From: Gossypium raimondii
Taxonomy: Eukaryota; Streptophyta; Magnoliopsida; Malvales; Malvaceae
Assembly: GCF_025698545.1 (NCBI RefSeq)
Contig: NC_068577.1
Coordinates: forward strand, 14,461,501 to 14,525,500
DNA: 64,000 nucleotides
Direction of reading: 5' to 3'
The notes below the pieces were generated by a model. That model was not told the DNA's origin and made no database searches. It saw only the letters and a program-made list of their open reading frames with translations. A program made the translations under genes and the position numbers. Positions 1-11,884 of the stretch are shown piece by piece (position 1 is the stretch's first letter; each line of letters starts with the position of its first letter).

Positions 1-954
1 CTAATTAAACTCAAATATAGAATCTCAAAATTTCCAAACTTCTAACATTTTCATTAAACCGAAACCTCATCAATGATGAATAAATATATCATTTTCCTTG
101 TTTTGATTAAGTTCCTTAGGTAGTTAGGCCACTATAACTAGAACCATGTCTATGATTACTTAAAGAGACTAGGATTGCCATATTGTGCTAAAAATAATAG
201 CAAATTTATGTACCCAAAAGCTCGGAGGTTGAAGAAATATTTATAAAAGATGAATCGTCTTGATTTGAATTATTATTTAACATTATTTTTATTTAAATTC
301 AATTATAAAATATATTATTAATTTATTTTTAAATAATGAATTGATCTAAAGAATCGTTCAAAAATCAGATTAAGAAAAAGTATATAAGTATAAAACCATT
401 ATTTAGTTAAAAACGATAGCTTGCCCAAATATTTATAGCTAATATTTAATGCCTTTTGCTTGTCTGCTGATAAGAACCTTTGGTTTATAGATAATGTTAG
501 TGACATTAATTTTAAAATTATTACTCTTTCTTAAATAAGAATTTATTGGATTAAATGAACAGTTTCATTCGGTTCAATAGTCGAGAATGCATATATTAAA
601 TTTGAAAAGTTGAATTCGAAATGGAGCTCTCTCTTTTAGTTTATATTATATTTTATTTAACTTTGATTTAATTTTTAATTAATTTATTTATGGATTGTTT
701 TGTATTGGATTATAAATTCATAATATTTTTATTTTATTTTATTATGATTTTATATTTTAGTTTTTAATGTAAGGTTTGCAATCTTGCGTTATATCCAATA
801 CAAAACAATCCATGAGGTGATGATAAGGAGGTTTAAGTCGAAAATGTAGAAAAACTGGAGAATTGGTAAGGCTTTAAGTCCTTTGGTACTCATAAATTTA
901 AGAAACAAAGTTAAGAGTTTCCAAGAACCCCTGAGTGGTTTTGCATGTTTTTGA
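1..954. other. AT-rich intergenic DNA, no gene
   Basis: I see no convincing coding frame and no recognisable element here. The stretch is AT-rich with short homopolymer runs. The only clear structure is a 21-bp perfect inverted repeat at 690-710 and 793-813, listed separately. Confidence 0.5.
690..813. repeat. 21-bp perfect inverted repeat, 82-bp spacer
   Basis: The arm at 690-710 (ATGGATTGTTTTGTATTGGA plus T) is exactly repeated as its reverse complement at 793-813. The spacer is 82 bp and AT-rich. A transcript could fold into a long hairpin. It may be the core of a small MITE or a relic of an inverted insertion. No target-site duplication was found next to the arms. Confidence 0.7.
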
Positions 955-2940
955 AAATATTAAGTTTAACTCGTAAATTTGGTTATACTACTTAGTTGCC
1001 ATGAGAATGGAAGCTTTAGCTTTGGAAAAGCTAAGCTCGGGTGAGTTTCTATACTCTATTCTGGGATGATGTATGATCTCTGTCTTTGGAGAGTGCTAAA
1101 TATGCACATAGTTGAGTAGGTAATTGAGTATCCATAAGCGTGTCGATATGCATAAAATGGTTGCAGTAACACATAGCTAAGTTTGGCGTACTCCATGTTA
1201 TTATGCTTTCATGCTCATATGTTTGTGTTTGCGTGTTTATAAATTGTGGAGTACGAAAACAAAGTATTGATAGGGTAGATAAAGCTAGGATTTGAGAATG
1301 GGAACTTTAGTTAGATACTGCCATACAAGGTTGCTGAGTGCAAACTATGATGTGTAAAGATTATAATGTGTAAGACCATAGCTCGACTATGACAACCAAT
1401 AGAATCTGTCAAGACAATAAACACGAGGATTATAGAATGTAAGACCATAGCTCGACTATGACAACCAACAGAGTCTGTCGGGACAGTAAATATGGGGAAG
1501 TCTGCTATGACGTTAAACATGGGGTTAGGTTGTGAAGGATAGCAGCTTAGCTATTGTAGAGTATAGTAGTCCGCTAGGACAATAAAAACGGGTAGTCTAT
1601 CGGGATGTTAAAAACGGGATAATTTGCTGGGATGATAATTGGGGGAAATTATGCGGACGAAGGAAAAGAGGAATTGAAAGAAAAGTGTAAGTGTTGACGG
1701 GAGATAAATAGCCAGCAAGTTAACGATGAATTCGTCGAACAAGGCAAAGAAATAGAAAAGGGAAACAGTCCACCAAAACAATAATAACGGAAGTTGGTAG
1801 GACATAGGGTGGGAACCCGACGAGAATCACTCATGAGAAATTAAGCACAAATAGTGTCAGACGAATAGATCAATGAAAAGAGGTTTATCCGAGGACCGCA
1901 ATTAGGGATCTGCCACTAATGGTCGCCAAATGGTGTCTAACGAAATATTGTATGAGAGAAAGAGAAGTACCAAAAATGAGTACCCAAGCATCAGATATGT
2001 TTGTCAAAAGCATCAGATATGTTTGTCAAAATTATGTCTTCTTAAGAGGAATCCATTTCTAGTGTATTCGCCATAGAGTCAGATCCATAAATAATCATCC
2101 TATAAGAGAGATAGGAAGCTAGAATGGTTGATTAGGTAACAATGTGTGGGATGCCAGAGATCAAAATAGTCCAATGTGGATGGATCTTTCTCATAGAAAA
2201 AAAGTAGGGATTTGTGAATAAGGCGGATTATAAGGGAGTAATCCAAATAATATTGCAACCCGAAAGTGAGGTAGAAGTAGAAAGAATGAAACAAGGTTAA
2301 GATCGTCAATACGGCGTAACCCTTTTCTAGTAATTCTTATTAGTAGAATGCCAGCTTATATGCCAGATTTAAGGTGGACAATGGGTGAGATGGGTGAGGT
2401 CAAGTGAAGATTCACTAGAATTAGTTGAATGGTCATAAGCAGACCAAGTAATGATCGCTTAGCGATCATTCCGCCATTAAAGAAAGGCGAAAGGAAAACA
2501 GGAGTCTGACACTCTAGATGAAAAGGGATCGTCTAAATGAGATAAAGAGTAGTGTGTGTTTAGTTCTTTTCTGCTTGAACCCTTGCAAGATGGGGTCTAT
2601 TTTCGTTTAATGCAGCAAAGAAACTCACTAAGTTCATTTGAACTTACAAGGGTTTTGACTTGTGATTGCAAGACTTGTGGGATAATGAATCAAATAGGGA
2701 CTAAACCAGGTTGTATTAGATCAATGATCACCGTCATGGGGTGTTGTGCACATAGGAAGGAGGTACCTTCAAAGGCTTAGCCTCAGAGTCAAATACATTG
2801 TAATTAAATACCTTCCTTAAAGTTCGACATTTTTTGAGTTAGCAACTTTATTAAATTTAAGGGTTCGATTTTAATAAGTTTTTTTAACTCCGCCTTTAAG
2901 ACTATTAAGTCTAAAAAATATGTGGCCAGGAAATTCGGTT
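955..2940 (+). mobile_element. Decayed LTR-like repeat, related to the LTR that resumes at 49077
   Basis: The order of short motifs matches the repeat at 49430-51560. Both have a segment around 'aaaagcyaa', then 'ggtgagtttc.atactc' (1039 and 49509). Both then have the 'gtaagaccatag' hairpin units (1370, 1440; 49991 onward), short 'gggac.gtaaa' units, and a 3' part beginning near 'cactaagttc'. The ends are not clear, so this is a fragment or an old solo LTR. Its ORFs (such as 2556-2780) show no domain. A 22-bp tandem duplication lies at 1986-2029. Confidence 0.45.
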
Positions 2941-2944
2941 AAGT

Positions 2945-3297
2945 TGTGACACTCCATTCCTGGATTCAGCAATTGGATCTGTAAAGGTGTTACAAATTGC
3001 TTGCTAAGTTGCAACTATCTTAGTCTTATTTAAGTATAATGACATTTTTTAATGTATTTTCAAATTGTTGGGAAATATTTATTTTAATGTTTTTTGTGTT
3101 TTTGATGTATTATATTTTTAAACTTATTTTTATATAAAAAATAATCTAAAAATTATTTAATATAGGCAGGTTCGATCGAGCTCAAGTTTAGCATTTTTAA
3201 TTTGGATCGTGCTTGGACAGAATTTTAGACCCATTTTCAGGTCGGGCTTAAAAAATAGGCCTAAAATTTTGCACTAGCCCAACCCATGATTAGGTCT
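2945..3297 (+). mobile_element. LTR-end scrap and 3' half of a GC-rich hAT MITE
   Basis: At 2945-2992 an LTR-like start (TGTGACACTCC) lies only about 48 bp before an LTR-like end (GTGTTACA), as if an LTR had been almost fully deleted. At about 3165-3297 the sequence follows the 3' half of the MITE at 24963-25363: 'cgagctcaagtttagcattttt', 'cttggacaraatttt', 'aggtcgggctt', and the terminus 'cccatgattaggtctag'. No matching 5' terminus is visible, so this copy is truncated or strongly decayed. Confidence 0.45.
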
Positions 3298-4083
3298 AGT
3301 TTAATCTTAGCTCAAACCTAATGTCTAGGGACGAAGTCAGAAAAAAAATTTCACAGAAATAAATAAAAAAATTTAAGGAGGCAATGTGCAATTTGATTAT
3401 TATACTAATTTTTTATTTCCTTAAAATTGAAAGGTTATATAGACAATTTTTTATTTTTAGGGCCAAGGCCATTGCCTACCCTTTCCTTTTGCCCTTGCGA
3501 ATGTGGAGCATATTTAAAACTTGTAGATCAAATTATAATCATGCATGTACTTACTTAATGGACAATTTGAATCCAACATATTTAAAAAAGAAAAGAAAAA
3601 AGCCATCACAATTTTATTAACATTGTGCTTTTTCAAGATGTCAAATATAAGTCATTCATGTGGTAGGTAAATGCATATTTACAATTTAATACATGTGTTT
3701 CAATACACTCTCGGTTAGACTTAAATTGGCATTTTAGTGCTTAAATCGATGGTTAGATTGGCAAAAGAACCTAATTGATACAAAATTGATGCTTTGAAAA
3801 TTGAATAATAGCTATTTGAAGTTTAGGGACTGATTTAAAGTATGTGTGATGATTTGTGATGTTTGATAAAATTAACCCAATAATCATTATAATTACTAAT
3901 TCCTTTTCTTTAGGATAATGCCACGTAGGATTAAGACAAAAGCGGTAAAGCCCGCGAAATCTCGGGCGAGAAAACAAAAAATTAAAAATAAAAATAGTAA
4001 AAGAAGAAATCAGACAGTAATTGAACGAAAGAAACAGAAAACAGAAACAGGACAAGAGGGGGGGATTTAAAAAGGGGACATTT
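3298..4083. other. Intergenic DNA upstream of the EDR2-like gene
   Basis: No gene or element is recognised. ORFs at 3384-3620 and 3771-4055 have low-complexity composition and no family features. The 3' part (about 3920-4083) is less AT-rich and probably contains the promoter of the gene starting at 4564, but I cannot assign a TATA box with confidence. Confidence 0.4.
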
Positions 4084-4200
4084 GCAAATTAAGGACCCGC
4101 TTATAACGGAGGGTCTGTCTCAGATCCTTTCAATTTTATCTCCTCCATTTGTCTTCCTTTTCCACTCTCTGTTTCTCGAGTATTTCTTGAGGGTTTTTTT

Positions 4201-4320
4201 TTTTTTATCTCTGGTCCAAATTAAGCCCCCCAAAAAAAAAACAGAGACCAAAGACAGAGACATAAGCAGGGAGAAAGAGAGACAGAGAGAGGAACAGAGA
4301 CACAGACAGAGAGAGAAGGG
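4201..4320 (+). repeat. Poly-T run and GA-rich microsatellite in the probable 5' leader
   Basis: A T-run (about 4195-4207) and an A-run precede a GA/CAGA-rich tract from about 4240 to 4320. Such purine-rich tracts are common in plant 5' untranslated regions. The gene's first coding ATG is at 4564. A GT at 4397 followed by an acceptor-like 'gatttcag' near 4472 makes a short 5'UTR intron possible. Confidence 0.5.
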
Positions 4321-4563
4321 GTTTTAAAGTTCCGAAGTGAAGAAGGAACTGTTATGTTCTTCGTCCATGCCGGGATTTTAACCTTTCTCTCCTCAGGTTC
4401 TTACCTTTTATCCTTTTTTTCTTTTAACATTTTTTTCATGTATGGATGTATCATATGTATGTTTTGATTTCAGTTTGATGAAGCCTGATCCTTGGAGCAT
4501 TTCAGCTTTGAGCCTGGTCCTTCTTGCACCGGTAGCAGCCTTGATAAAGAGATCCCCGGGAAT

Positions 4564-6748
4564 ATGGGTGGTTGCGCCTCGGTATACGGTCAAATGGCAA
4601 TACCTAGACCACATAAACGACACTTCAGTTTCGGGAAGCGTCACGGAAAGATGTCGGGAAAGATTCCCCCTCCCATCCCTGAAGTACGTAGGAATATGAG
4701 CGATGCCAGCATGACCGATATCACCGTTAGTGAATACGTTCACGTAGACTATGAGAACGGGTCCGAGATGTCTAACAAAACATTTCATGTAACACAGCTA
4801 CAATATAACCACAGTCAACTTTCTTCCAATGGTACTCTCCCTTCTATCCCATCCCATCATCCCATAGGCATATATGTTATTTTAATAGTAGCAATGATAT
4901 TATGTTGCAGGGAAATGCCAAGATGAAGTATGGTTCGATTCGGTTAGTATTATGGAGTCCGAGTCGGACGAGGATTGCCATAGCGTATACGGAGGTAATT
5001 TCACTCCTTTCTCATCCCAGTTGGAACTGCATCGTGTTATGTAGATATGAAACATTTTATGAATGTTACAAACTTTGATGGCCTGAAAGATGGCACAGTT
5101 CATGAAACATGATAACCTCGTAAAGTTATCCCCGTGTCGGAGTTGAATTAAAATCCCGCACCGGCGTGTTTTCGATGTGAACTAATAACGCACAATGAAA
5201 CCCAACAGGTGGAGCCGAGCGGTACGTTTACCGTCCCCGAGCTGGAGTTCAAATCCCTTGTTCGGGAGAGAAGGCGACACCAGGAACGTGGTCAGAGATT
5301 TCACCTTCAGTTTTCAAGCTTCGCGGACTGAATTTCTTTAGGCAAGCCATTTTAGTTTATCCACCACAAATGTTAATGCAATGCTTTCTCGTACATTATC
5401 TTATCAAAATGTTGAAACTTGATATGATTTTGCAGAGATAAACAAAAGTCCCCAGCACCAGATTGTAGCCCATATGTACCAATAGGGGTTGATTTATTTA
5501 TCTGCGCAACTAAAATGAACCACATTGCTGAGCACGTTCAATTGCCAAAAGTAAAACCACATGATAAAGTGCCTGCTCTTTTGATTGTTAACATACAGGT
5601 TCTTGTTTCTGTCTCTTTGAATCGCATTTTTTTTTTTTTTTTGCGGGGAGGGTGGGGGCATTATCTTACACAATTTAACAATGTCTCTTGATTTGGCGGT
5701 TTGTTGTTGCAGGTGCCAACTTATCCTGCCAATGTGTTTATTGGTGATGCCAATGGGGAAGGTTTGAGCCTTGTCTTGTATTTTAAGGCCTCAGATACTT
5801 TTGATAAAGATATATCCCCTCAATTCCAGGAAACCATCAAGGTATTCATTCATTCCCTCACCAATTATACAACCTTACAATCAATGTTTGGTTCCTTTTT
5901 TTTCTTTGGATAAATTCTACCAAAAATCGGCCCCAAATTCAAAACATTTTAATTGAATCCTCAAGCTCGATAATTCAATAGAATATTTTGAAGTTCAGGG
6001 ATGAATTTAAAATTGGAATTAACCCTTTAATTAATCTTTCATTCTCCCATGAAAATCATTATCATAATTTTTATATTTTTTTTACTTTTGCTACAGAAAT
6101 TTGTGGACGATGAAATGGAAAAGGTTAGAGGGTTTGCCAAGGAGTCCACCGTGCCTTTCAGAGAGAGGCTAAAAATTATGGCAGGCTTGGTTAACCCTGA
6201 AGACCTACAAATTGGTGCTACTGAAAAGAAACTTATTCAAGCTTATAACGATAAGCCAGTGCTTTCGCGCCCTCAACACTCTTTCTTTCAGGTAATTTAA
6301 GTTACAACTTATTCTTTTAAATAAATATATTTGTATTCAACACTCACCCCAATTCTTGTTTTAATATGATCCAGGGCGAGAATTACTTTGAGATCGATAT
6401 AGATATACACCGGTTTAGCTACATATCTAGGAAAGGACTTGAATCATTTATAGACCGCATGGAGAATGGGATAATTAATCTGGGTTTAACCATTCAGGTA
6501 AATTCTTGCAATTTTCAGCTAAAATCAAGTTAGCCGTCGGTTAAAACAGGTTAAGTCGATCGATTATCAACTTAAATTTCAATACGAAAAACTTGACTGC
6601 GTTGCATGCTGGTAACGGTTTATGGCAGGCACAAAAACCAGAGGAGCTACCAGAGCAAGCATTGTGCTGTTTACGCTTGAATAAGATTGATTTTGTAAAT
6701 CATGGCCAAATTCCCACCATTGTAACCTCCAAAGATGATTTAATTTGA
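4564..6748 (+). CDS. EDR2-like protein with DUF1336 (EDR2_C) domain, 8 exons, 404 aa
   Basis: My exon model is 4564-4831, 4911-4994, 5209-5341, 5436-5598, 5713-5841, 6097-6291, 6375-6497 and 6629-6748. All phases are consistent and the model gives 405 codons with TGA. I chose the ATG giving MGGC because this start is typical of this plant family and forms an N-myristoylation/palmitoylation-type signal (G2, C4), which suggests membrane attachment. Residues about 60-117 hold the conserved motifs TFHVTQLQ and EVWFDSVSI followed by an acidic run. The EDR2_C/DUF1336 domain runs from about residue 141 to the end ([95 protein letters not shown]). Unlike full EDR2 it has no START or PH domain. EDR2-type proteins are tied to negative regulation of defence and to lipid binding; the exact role of this short form is unknown. 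Intron 3 uses a GC donor (AG|GCAAGC at 5342). The gene is convergent with the WRKY gene. An AATAAA at 6790-6795 could serve for polyadenylation. Confidence 0.9.
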
Positions 6749-7566
6749 CAAACATACACCAGGCAGATTTCTTGCTTTCTTATAAATCCAATAAAGCAGG
6801 CATTTTTTTATTTTTTTTATTTACTTTTTTGTGAAAATGAAAGAGAATTTTTGTTTTCATAAAGAATATGTAAAAATTTTCAATTTTTTTTTTTTTTTTT
6901 TTTTTTGTATTCAAGGGGAAAATGAAATTTGTTGGTAAATTCTAACTATCATCTAAAACGTATATACATACATCTTTATTCTTTGCATTCTTTTATTCTG
7001 ATTTGGCTGCCACTATAATCTCTATATCCTCACAACTACCGTAGAATCCAAGGATTGTTCATTCAATGGGAAGTCCTTATGAGATTTTCCCAATTTTGTT
7101 TTCAAAGTAATCTATTTTGTTTAATTATGATTTTAGTCCCTGTATTGTGCTAAAATCTGAAACCTAAAAATTATTGGTATAAGCCAACAATCATGTCAAG
7201 CAAACATTGATCGGGTATTTCCATGTACAAAAGAATGCATGGGACAGCAAATTTGAAACACAATATGATCACTAAACTAGCTAAAAACAAAGGCATTGCC
7301 CCCGAATTCAATCCCGATACTGATTTCATTCCGAATCGACTTCTTTCTTACGATTCTATTTTTCTTTCATATATCATATCAGTTAGGTGCATGGCCTCCA
7401 TTAAAAGCATCAGCCATGAGTGTGAATTGAAACTTCGGAAAATGCAACAGATTTTACCTTCTGTAGTTGCGTTATGTTCTCTGCCCTTCTTTTAACAGTA
7501 AACATACTATGAGTTGTCGACTATTGTTCCCAAAATCTGCTCTGTTATTTACAGTATGCCTCTCAT
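6749..7566. other. Shared 3' region between two convergent genes
   Basis: About 0.8 kb separates the stop codons of the EDR2-like gene and the WRKY gene. It should hold both 3' untranslated regions. A long T-run (about 6882-6906) lies in it. The ORF at 7223-7495 (+) is antisense to the WRKY 3' end and shows no domain. Bases 7597-7472 on the minus strand hold an out-of-frame coding-like tail of the WRKY gene (see findings). Confidence 0.6.
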
Positions 7567-9503
7567 TCACTGCATTCTGCATTCTTGCTTGTGATGCTTT
7601 ACTGTTGACGTGTTGTGGCTGCTTCTTTTGGCAGCTGGTACGTTGTGATTATGTTTTCCCTCGTAAGTTGTTATAACAGCTTTGGGATTTGTCGCAGCTC
7701 TCTCAACATGCTTACGGACATTGCATCCCAGGGTTGTACATTTATAGTAGCTTCTGCAGAACCCAAAAGTGCATCAGCAATGCTCAAAATATTTTTTATA
7801 TAGACATTAATAGCAAAAGCATTCAACATAGAGGTATTACCTTGGATAAGGATTGCCTTTGACAACTTTCTGTCCGTACTTGCGCCACCTATAGCCATCA
7901 TCCAAGAGATCAACTTCGCTTGTTGTCTGCACAATAATTCTAGGTTCCGTAACAGTCCGATGTGAAGAAGCAGGCTCTGAGACCCTGATTTCTGTACTTC
8001 TGCATATAAAGAAAGAAACTTTGTTGAATATAGAGCATCCCATTGCTAGTTCAACAGAGCACATAATACGAATATATAACTTTTTACACACCGTCTTTTG
8101 GGGTCAGGTTCGTCTTCATCTTTTTCATCTACACCAACTTCGTTCTCACCTGCTTCCTCACTGTCACTCGTCCCAGAAATATGTTCAGCAGTAGCTTGGC
8201 TAGATTCTTGGTCCTTCTTGGACATCAATATGTTCGAGCTGCCACACTGAAGTTGGGAAGCTGATTCGGAATTCCCCTGCTTACCCGGATTTCCATTTAA
8301 GCTTCCAGTATCTTTGGCATGCTTACTTGGCGGCGGAGGTTGATGGTTATGCTGCCCCTTGTAGATGATTTCGGTCACTTGGCCATCTATTGATCTCTCA
8401 ACCTTCTTCTTCACCGGACAACCTGGACTAGTGCACTTATAATAACTTCTCGGAAACTCACTCCCTTTTACCTGTTTCTGCCCGTATTTTCGCCAGTTAT
8501 ACCCATCATCAGCAGGCTTATCGACAATCAATGAAGCAGGTTGGGATCTATGATCAGATTGGCATGCATCCGATGGCTCATTCACAGTAACAGTCGAGCT
8601 GTGCAAAGATATCGGCATCTGCTGGTTCGTAGTCATATTAGCAGTAAAAGCTGAAACCGGTGCCAAAGACGCAGCTGCTGCTGAGGAACATTGCGCTTGG
8701 GCAGCCTGCGCGGTGACCTGCGCTAGTGCCTGCTGGTGCGTCATGCCGAAAGGTCCCTATAGGTTGAGGAAATTGGTTCATTATAGAAGCATGCCGCCAT
8801 GGTTTCTAAGCTTCGAGTTCAATGCGCAAGCAAAATAGATTCCAAATCCGACATTGCATAAAAAAAAAACAACTATAAATGCTAAAAGCTTTAACTCCCC
8901 ACTTAATTGGAATTAACACAATTGTTCATCGTCCCAAACAATGGTAAAGAAATCAAATTCAACAATAAATCAACAAGTAAATTAATGATTTTTTTTTTTT
9001 TAAAAGTTGTTCATTTCTTAACCAATTAAGCTTAGAAAATTTACCTGGGCAATAGGTGAAAACACGCTAAACCCAGGAGACTCCAACAAGCTCGCGGGGC
9101 TCAACCCAGTCGGCAGCGTAAACATTGGCGGCGGTTGCGCTATCACCAAACCGGCCGGTTTATTATGCCTAAACCGCGACCCCGTGTCGTCACCTCCACC
9201 GCCAGAACCGCTTACACCACCCTGCCCTTCGGTGGTAGTAAGAGGAAAAAAATTGGGTATCTTCCCAGCAGCGGGCGAGGCCATAGCACCGGCCAGTAAC
9301 TGAGAAAAGGTCTTTAACTCGTCGGAGTCGGGAAATAAATTGGAAACAAGCGTCATGGGACCTGGACTAAAACCCATCATGCCAAGCCCACCGTTGAACA
9401 AGGCGTCCGTGAAAGGCCGTGGTGGGGGAGTAATCGTGGGCCGTGAAACCGCCACCGTTTTCGACGGCTGAGATGATGGCTTCTGCTCTTGGCTTTCACC
9501 CAT
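7567..9503 (-). CDS. Group I WRKY transcription factor (WRKY3/WRKY4-like), 4 exons, 489 aa
   Basis: Exons in transcript order are 9503-9045, 8756-8092, 7999-7841 and 7753-7567. All introns are GT-AG, and phases sum to 490 codons with TGA. The start is the ATG giving MGESQEQ; a longer frame begins upstream at 9614 but its extension reads like leader sequence. Both DNA-binding domains carry an intact WRKYGQK, at residues 241-247 and 413-419. The zinc ligands are C-X4-C-X22-HxH (HNH at 289-291) and C-X4-C-X23-HxH (C433, C438, HNH at 462-464). The second domain is split after the Arg codon of PYPR, the conserved intron position in this group. A Ser/Pro-rich region at about 130-153 ([17 protein letters not shown]) looks like the MAP-kinase target cluster of group I WRKYs. 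A basic DPKRR precedes domain 2. Such proteins bind W-boxes in the nucleus and act in defence and senescence. The tail after residue 479 looks frameshifted: the next frame codes 41 family-like residues (7597-7472), while the read frame stops after 10. Group assignment is firm; the exact orthologue is inference. Confidence 0.93.
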
Positions 9504-10079
9504 TAAAACTCCAAGCAAAAACCAAAATGAAGAAAAAGAAAAAAAGAAATTAGCTGATTGGTTTTTGGGATTACGGATCTGAAACAAGAAACAAGAAAAA
9601 AGTGAGTGAAACAAAAAAGTGGACGCCGCAAATACTAAAAAGCTCTTCTTTTTTATTTTCAGTTCTCTTGTCTTTCTTTCTTCCGGGACTTGAACTGTGT
9701 CTTTTCTTTTCTTTTCTGTGTTTTCGTAAGATGTCTAATAGCGCCAACAGATATTGCCGATTTATCCATACAAATTTACTTTTATGTCCCCGACGACTTT
9801 TGTAACCACGGTTACGCCACTGAGATGACGGTGTAATAGTGACCTTAGACGTGTCACTTCCAGGTTTAAAATTTTAGATTATCATTTATTTAAATTTGAA
9901 TCACATTTTTATTTTACTTCCACATGTTAATCAAATACAAATTTAGTTTGGTGGATCTCACATTTTGCTTAGCTAAAGAAGGAAAGCCTCAAAGTTAGTT
10001 GGTCACCGGGTTAGTCTTACCACTATATTATCTATCAACTTGGTCTTACCTTCCTTAAATCATTTATATAAATTTCTTT
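9504..10079. promoter_or_regulatory. Upstream and leader region of the WRKY gene
   Basis: This region lies 5' of the WRKY gene on the minus strand. The part next to the ATG (9504-9740) is rich in A and G on the minus strand, as expected for a leader. I could not identify a convincing TATA box or W-box cluster by eye. The + strand ORF at 9602-9805 is a chance frame opposite the leader. Confidence 0.4.
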
Positions 10080-10530
10080 ATATAATTAAAATAATTTATA
10101 TTATTTGAGATAGTTTTTTATTTAAAATTCTAATAAAAATATAGATAGCGAGATTTAAACTCAAGCTAATTAAATTAGAAACATTTTAATTTACTACTCA
10201 ACTCAAATTTTATTTTTATTTTTTTATTATGCACATTTTATTAGTTCCATCAATTATATATATTATTTATTAAGTGTTTACCCTCAATCGAATAGAAAAA
10301 TTACGAAACCCCTATAATTAAAATAAGTTATACTATTTGAAAATATTTTAATTTGTTCTTTTTTAAAAATTAATAAAATACACAATTTGTGATATTTGAA
10401 CCCAAACCAATTAGGTTACAAGAACATGTAATTTCTCACTAAGCTAAAACTTTATTTTAATATTTTTATACATTTCATTTTTATTATACATACTTTATTA
10501 CCTTCATCAATTATATATATTAATGTGTTT
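10080..10530 (+). repeat. Diverged tandem duplication of about 250 bp
   Basis: Two successive blocks repeat the same order of phrases: 'tatactatttga', 'gatttaaactcaa'/'gatatttgaaccca', 'aattaaattagaaac'/'aattaggttacaag', and 'ttcatcaattatatata' (about 10245 and 10503). The offset is near 250 bp. The copies have diverged strongly. The whole region to about 11890 is AT-rich and I see no gene in it. Confidence 0.5.
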
Positions 10531-11880
10531 GGTTGATGAAAATACTATGATAAACAATTTTAATCTATTTTTTTATTTTAACGAGTTATTATTAATTAAT
10601 TTCAAATCATACTATTCCGTTTGCATATTAATTTTATATATATACGAGAAAAAGTTGAATTGATTGATAGCCCGAATGGCATCACCAACCTCAATTTTGG
10701 CCACATATCCAACACATTACATCCTCGGAGAAATGAGAGGACAAACTTGATTTTTCATCTACAATTTGGGCTCTACCAAAACCACTTGCATTTCATTTTT
10801 GATTTGTAAATGAATTGAGAGCTTTTTCTTATTCTATAAAATGGGATTGTGGATAGAGCGGGAGGTATAAAAACAGGTCGAGGTCAAGATGACTCATTTC
10901 TATGGTTTGTGGATCTATTTGTGATTAGTGTAAAAATAGATGAGATTAAATACTGTAATGATATTATGGTGTGATACGAAAAATAAGTTAAACACATCGC
11001 ACCGTCCATTTAAACCCTTAAATCTAATTTGTTGGGGGCTAAATCTTGATAATTTTTTCTATTAAAAGTGCATCAGATGAAAAATAAATTTAAATATAAA
11101 TTTTTTTAAAAAAAAAAGAGAGAATAAATCCGACCCATTAACTCAAATTATACTTTTTGAGAAGCCATCATTTTGTCTGTAGGTATTATAACGTAGATTG
11201 CAAAGGCATTGGGCAGAAGGAGGGAAAGAGTGTTTTGGGAATTGGGTACAAACTCACTCACTCATTTCTTATTATTACTTCAATTATGAGCACTTCAACT
11301 CATAACCTTAACAAGATTCAAACTTTATCCTCACCAAATTTCTTGGCTCCGGGGAATTTTTTTATTTATATATTTACATTACATCTTTTTATATTTTAAA
11401 TTTATATGGATTTGAAAAGATATGATATTTTAAATTGTTAAAAAATGAATATTATTGTGTTTGTTGTCAATTCATCAAATTTAAAATAAGAAAACACTGA
11501 AAATAAATTTTTTCATTTGTTTTAAAATTTTCAATAAAACACATCTTTTATTTTAATGTTTTTCAATTTTAATATTTCTTGAAACCAAACTAAGTCTTAG
11601 CCTTTCAGTTCATATTATGATTGGAAAAACTGATAACATTTATCGTAATTAAATTTAAACTATAGTTTTTCATTAGAAAAAATTGTATAAAGTAGAGTTG
11701 AATATAACTATATAAATTGATCCCGTGATACATTTTAACATTAAGTTTGAGGGCTTATTAAATTTTATAAAAAAAATTTAAAAAATTTTAGAGGTTTAAT
11801 GATCATTTATAAAAATTTTGGACAAACCTAATTAACATTTTTAAAAGTTGATTGAGAAATTTTAAAATATTGAAAGTTTT
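10531..11880. other. AT-rich intergenic DNA, no gene
   Basis: No recognisable gene or transposon. Small ORFs at 10621-10809 and 11157-11399 are not supported by domain, codon pattern or neighbours. The DNA has many A/T runs. Confidence 0.5.
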
Positions 11881-11884
11881 AAAA

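Noticed and set aside
2556..2780. 74-codon ORF with several Cys residues
   Set aside because: It lies in decayed LTR-like sequence, and the Cys spacing fits no known finger.
4408..4788. 126-codon minus-strand ORF opposite exon 1 of the EDR2-like gene
   Set aside because: The + strand codes conserved family motifs here; the minus frame is a shadow.
7223..7803. Plus-strand ORFs near the WRKY 3' end
   Set aside because: They are antisense to the last WRKY exon and its 3' region.
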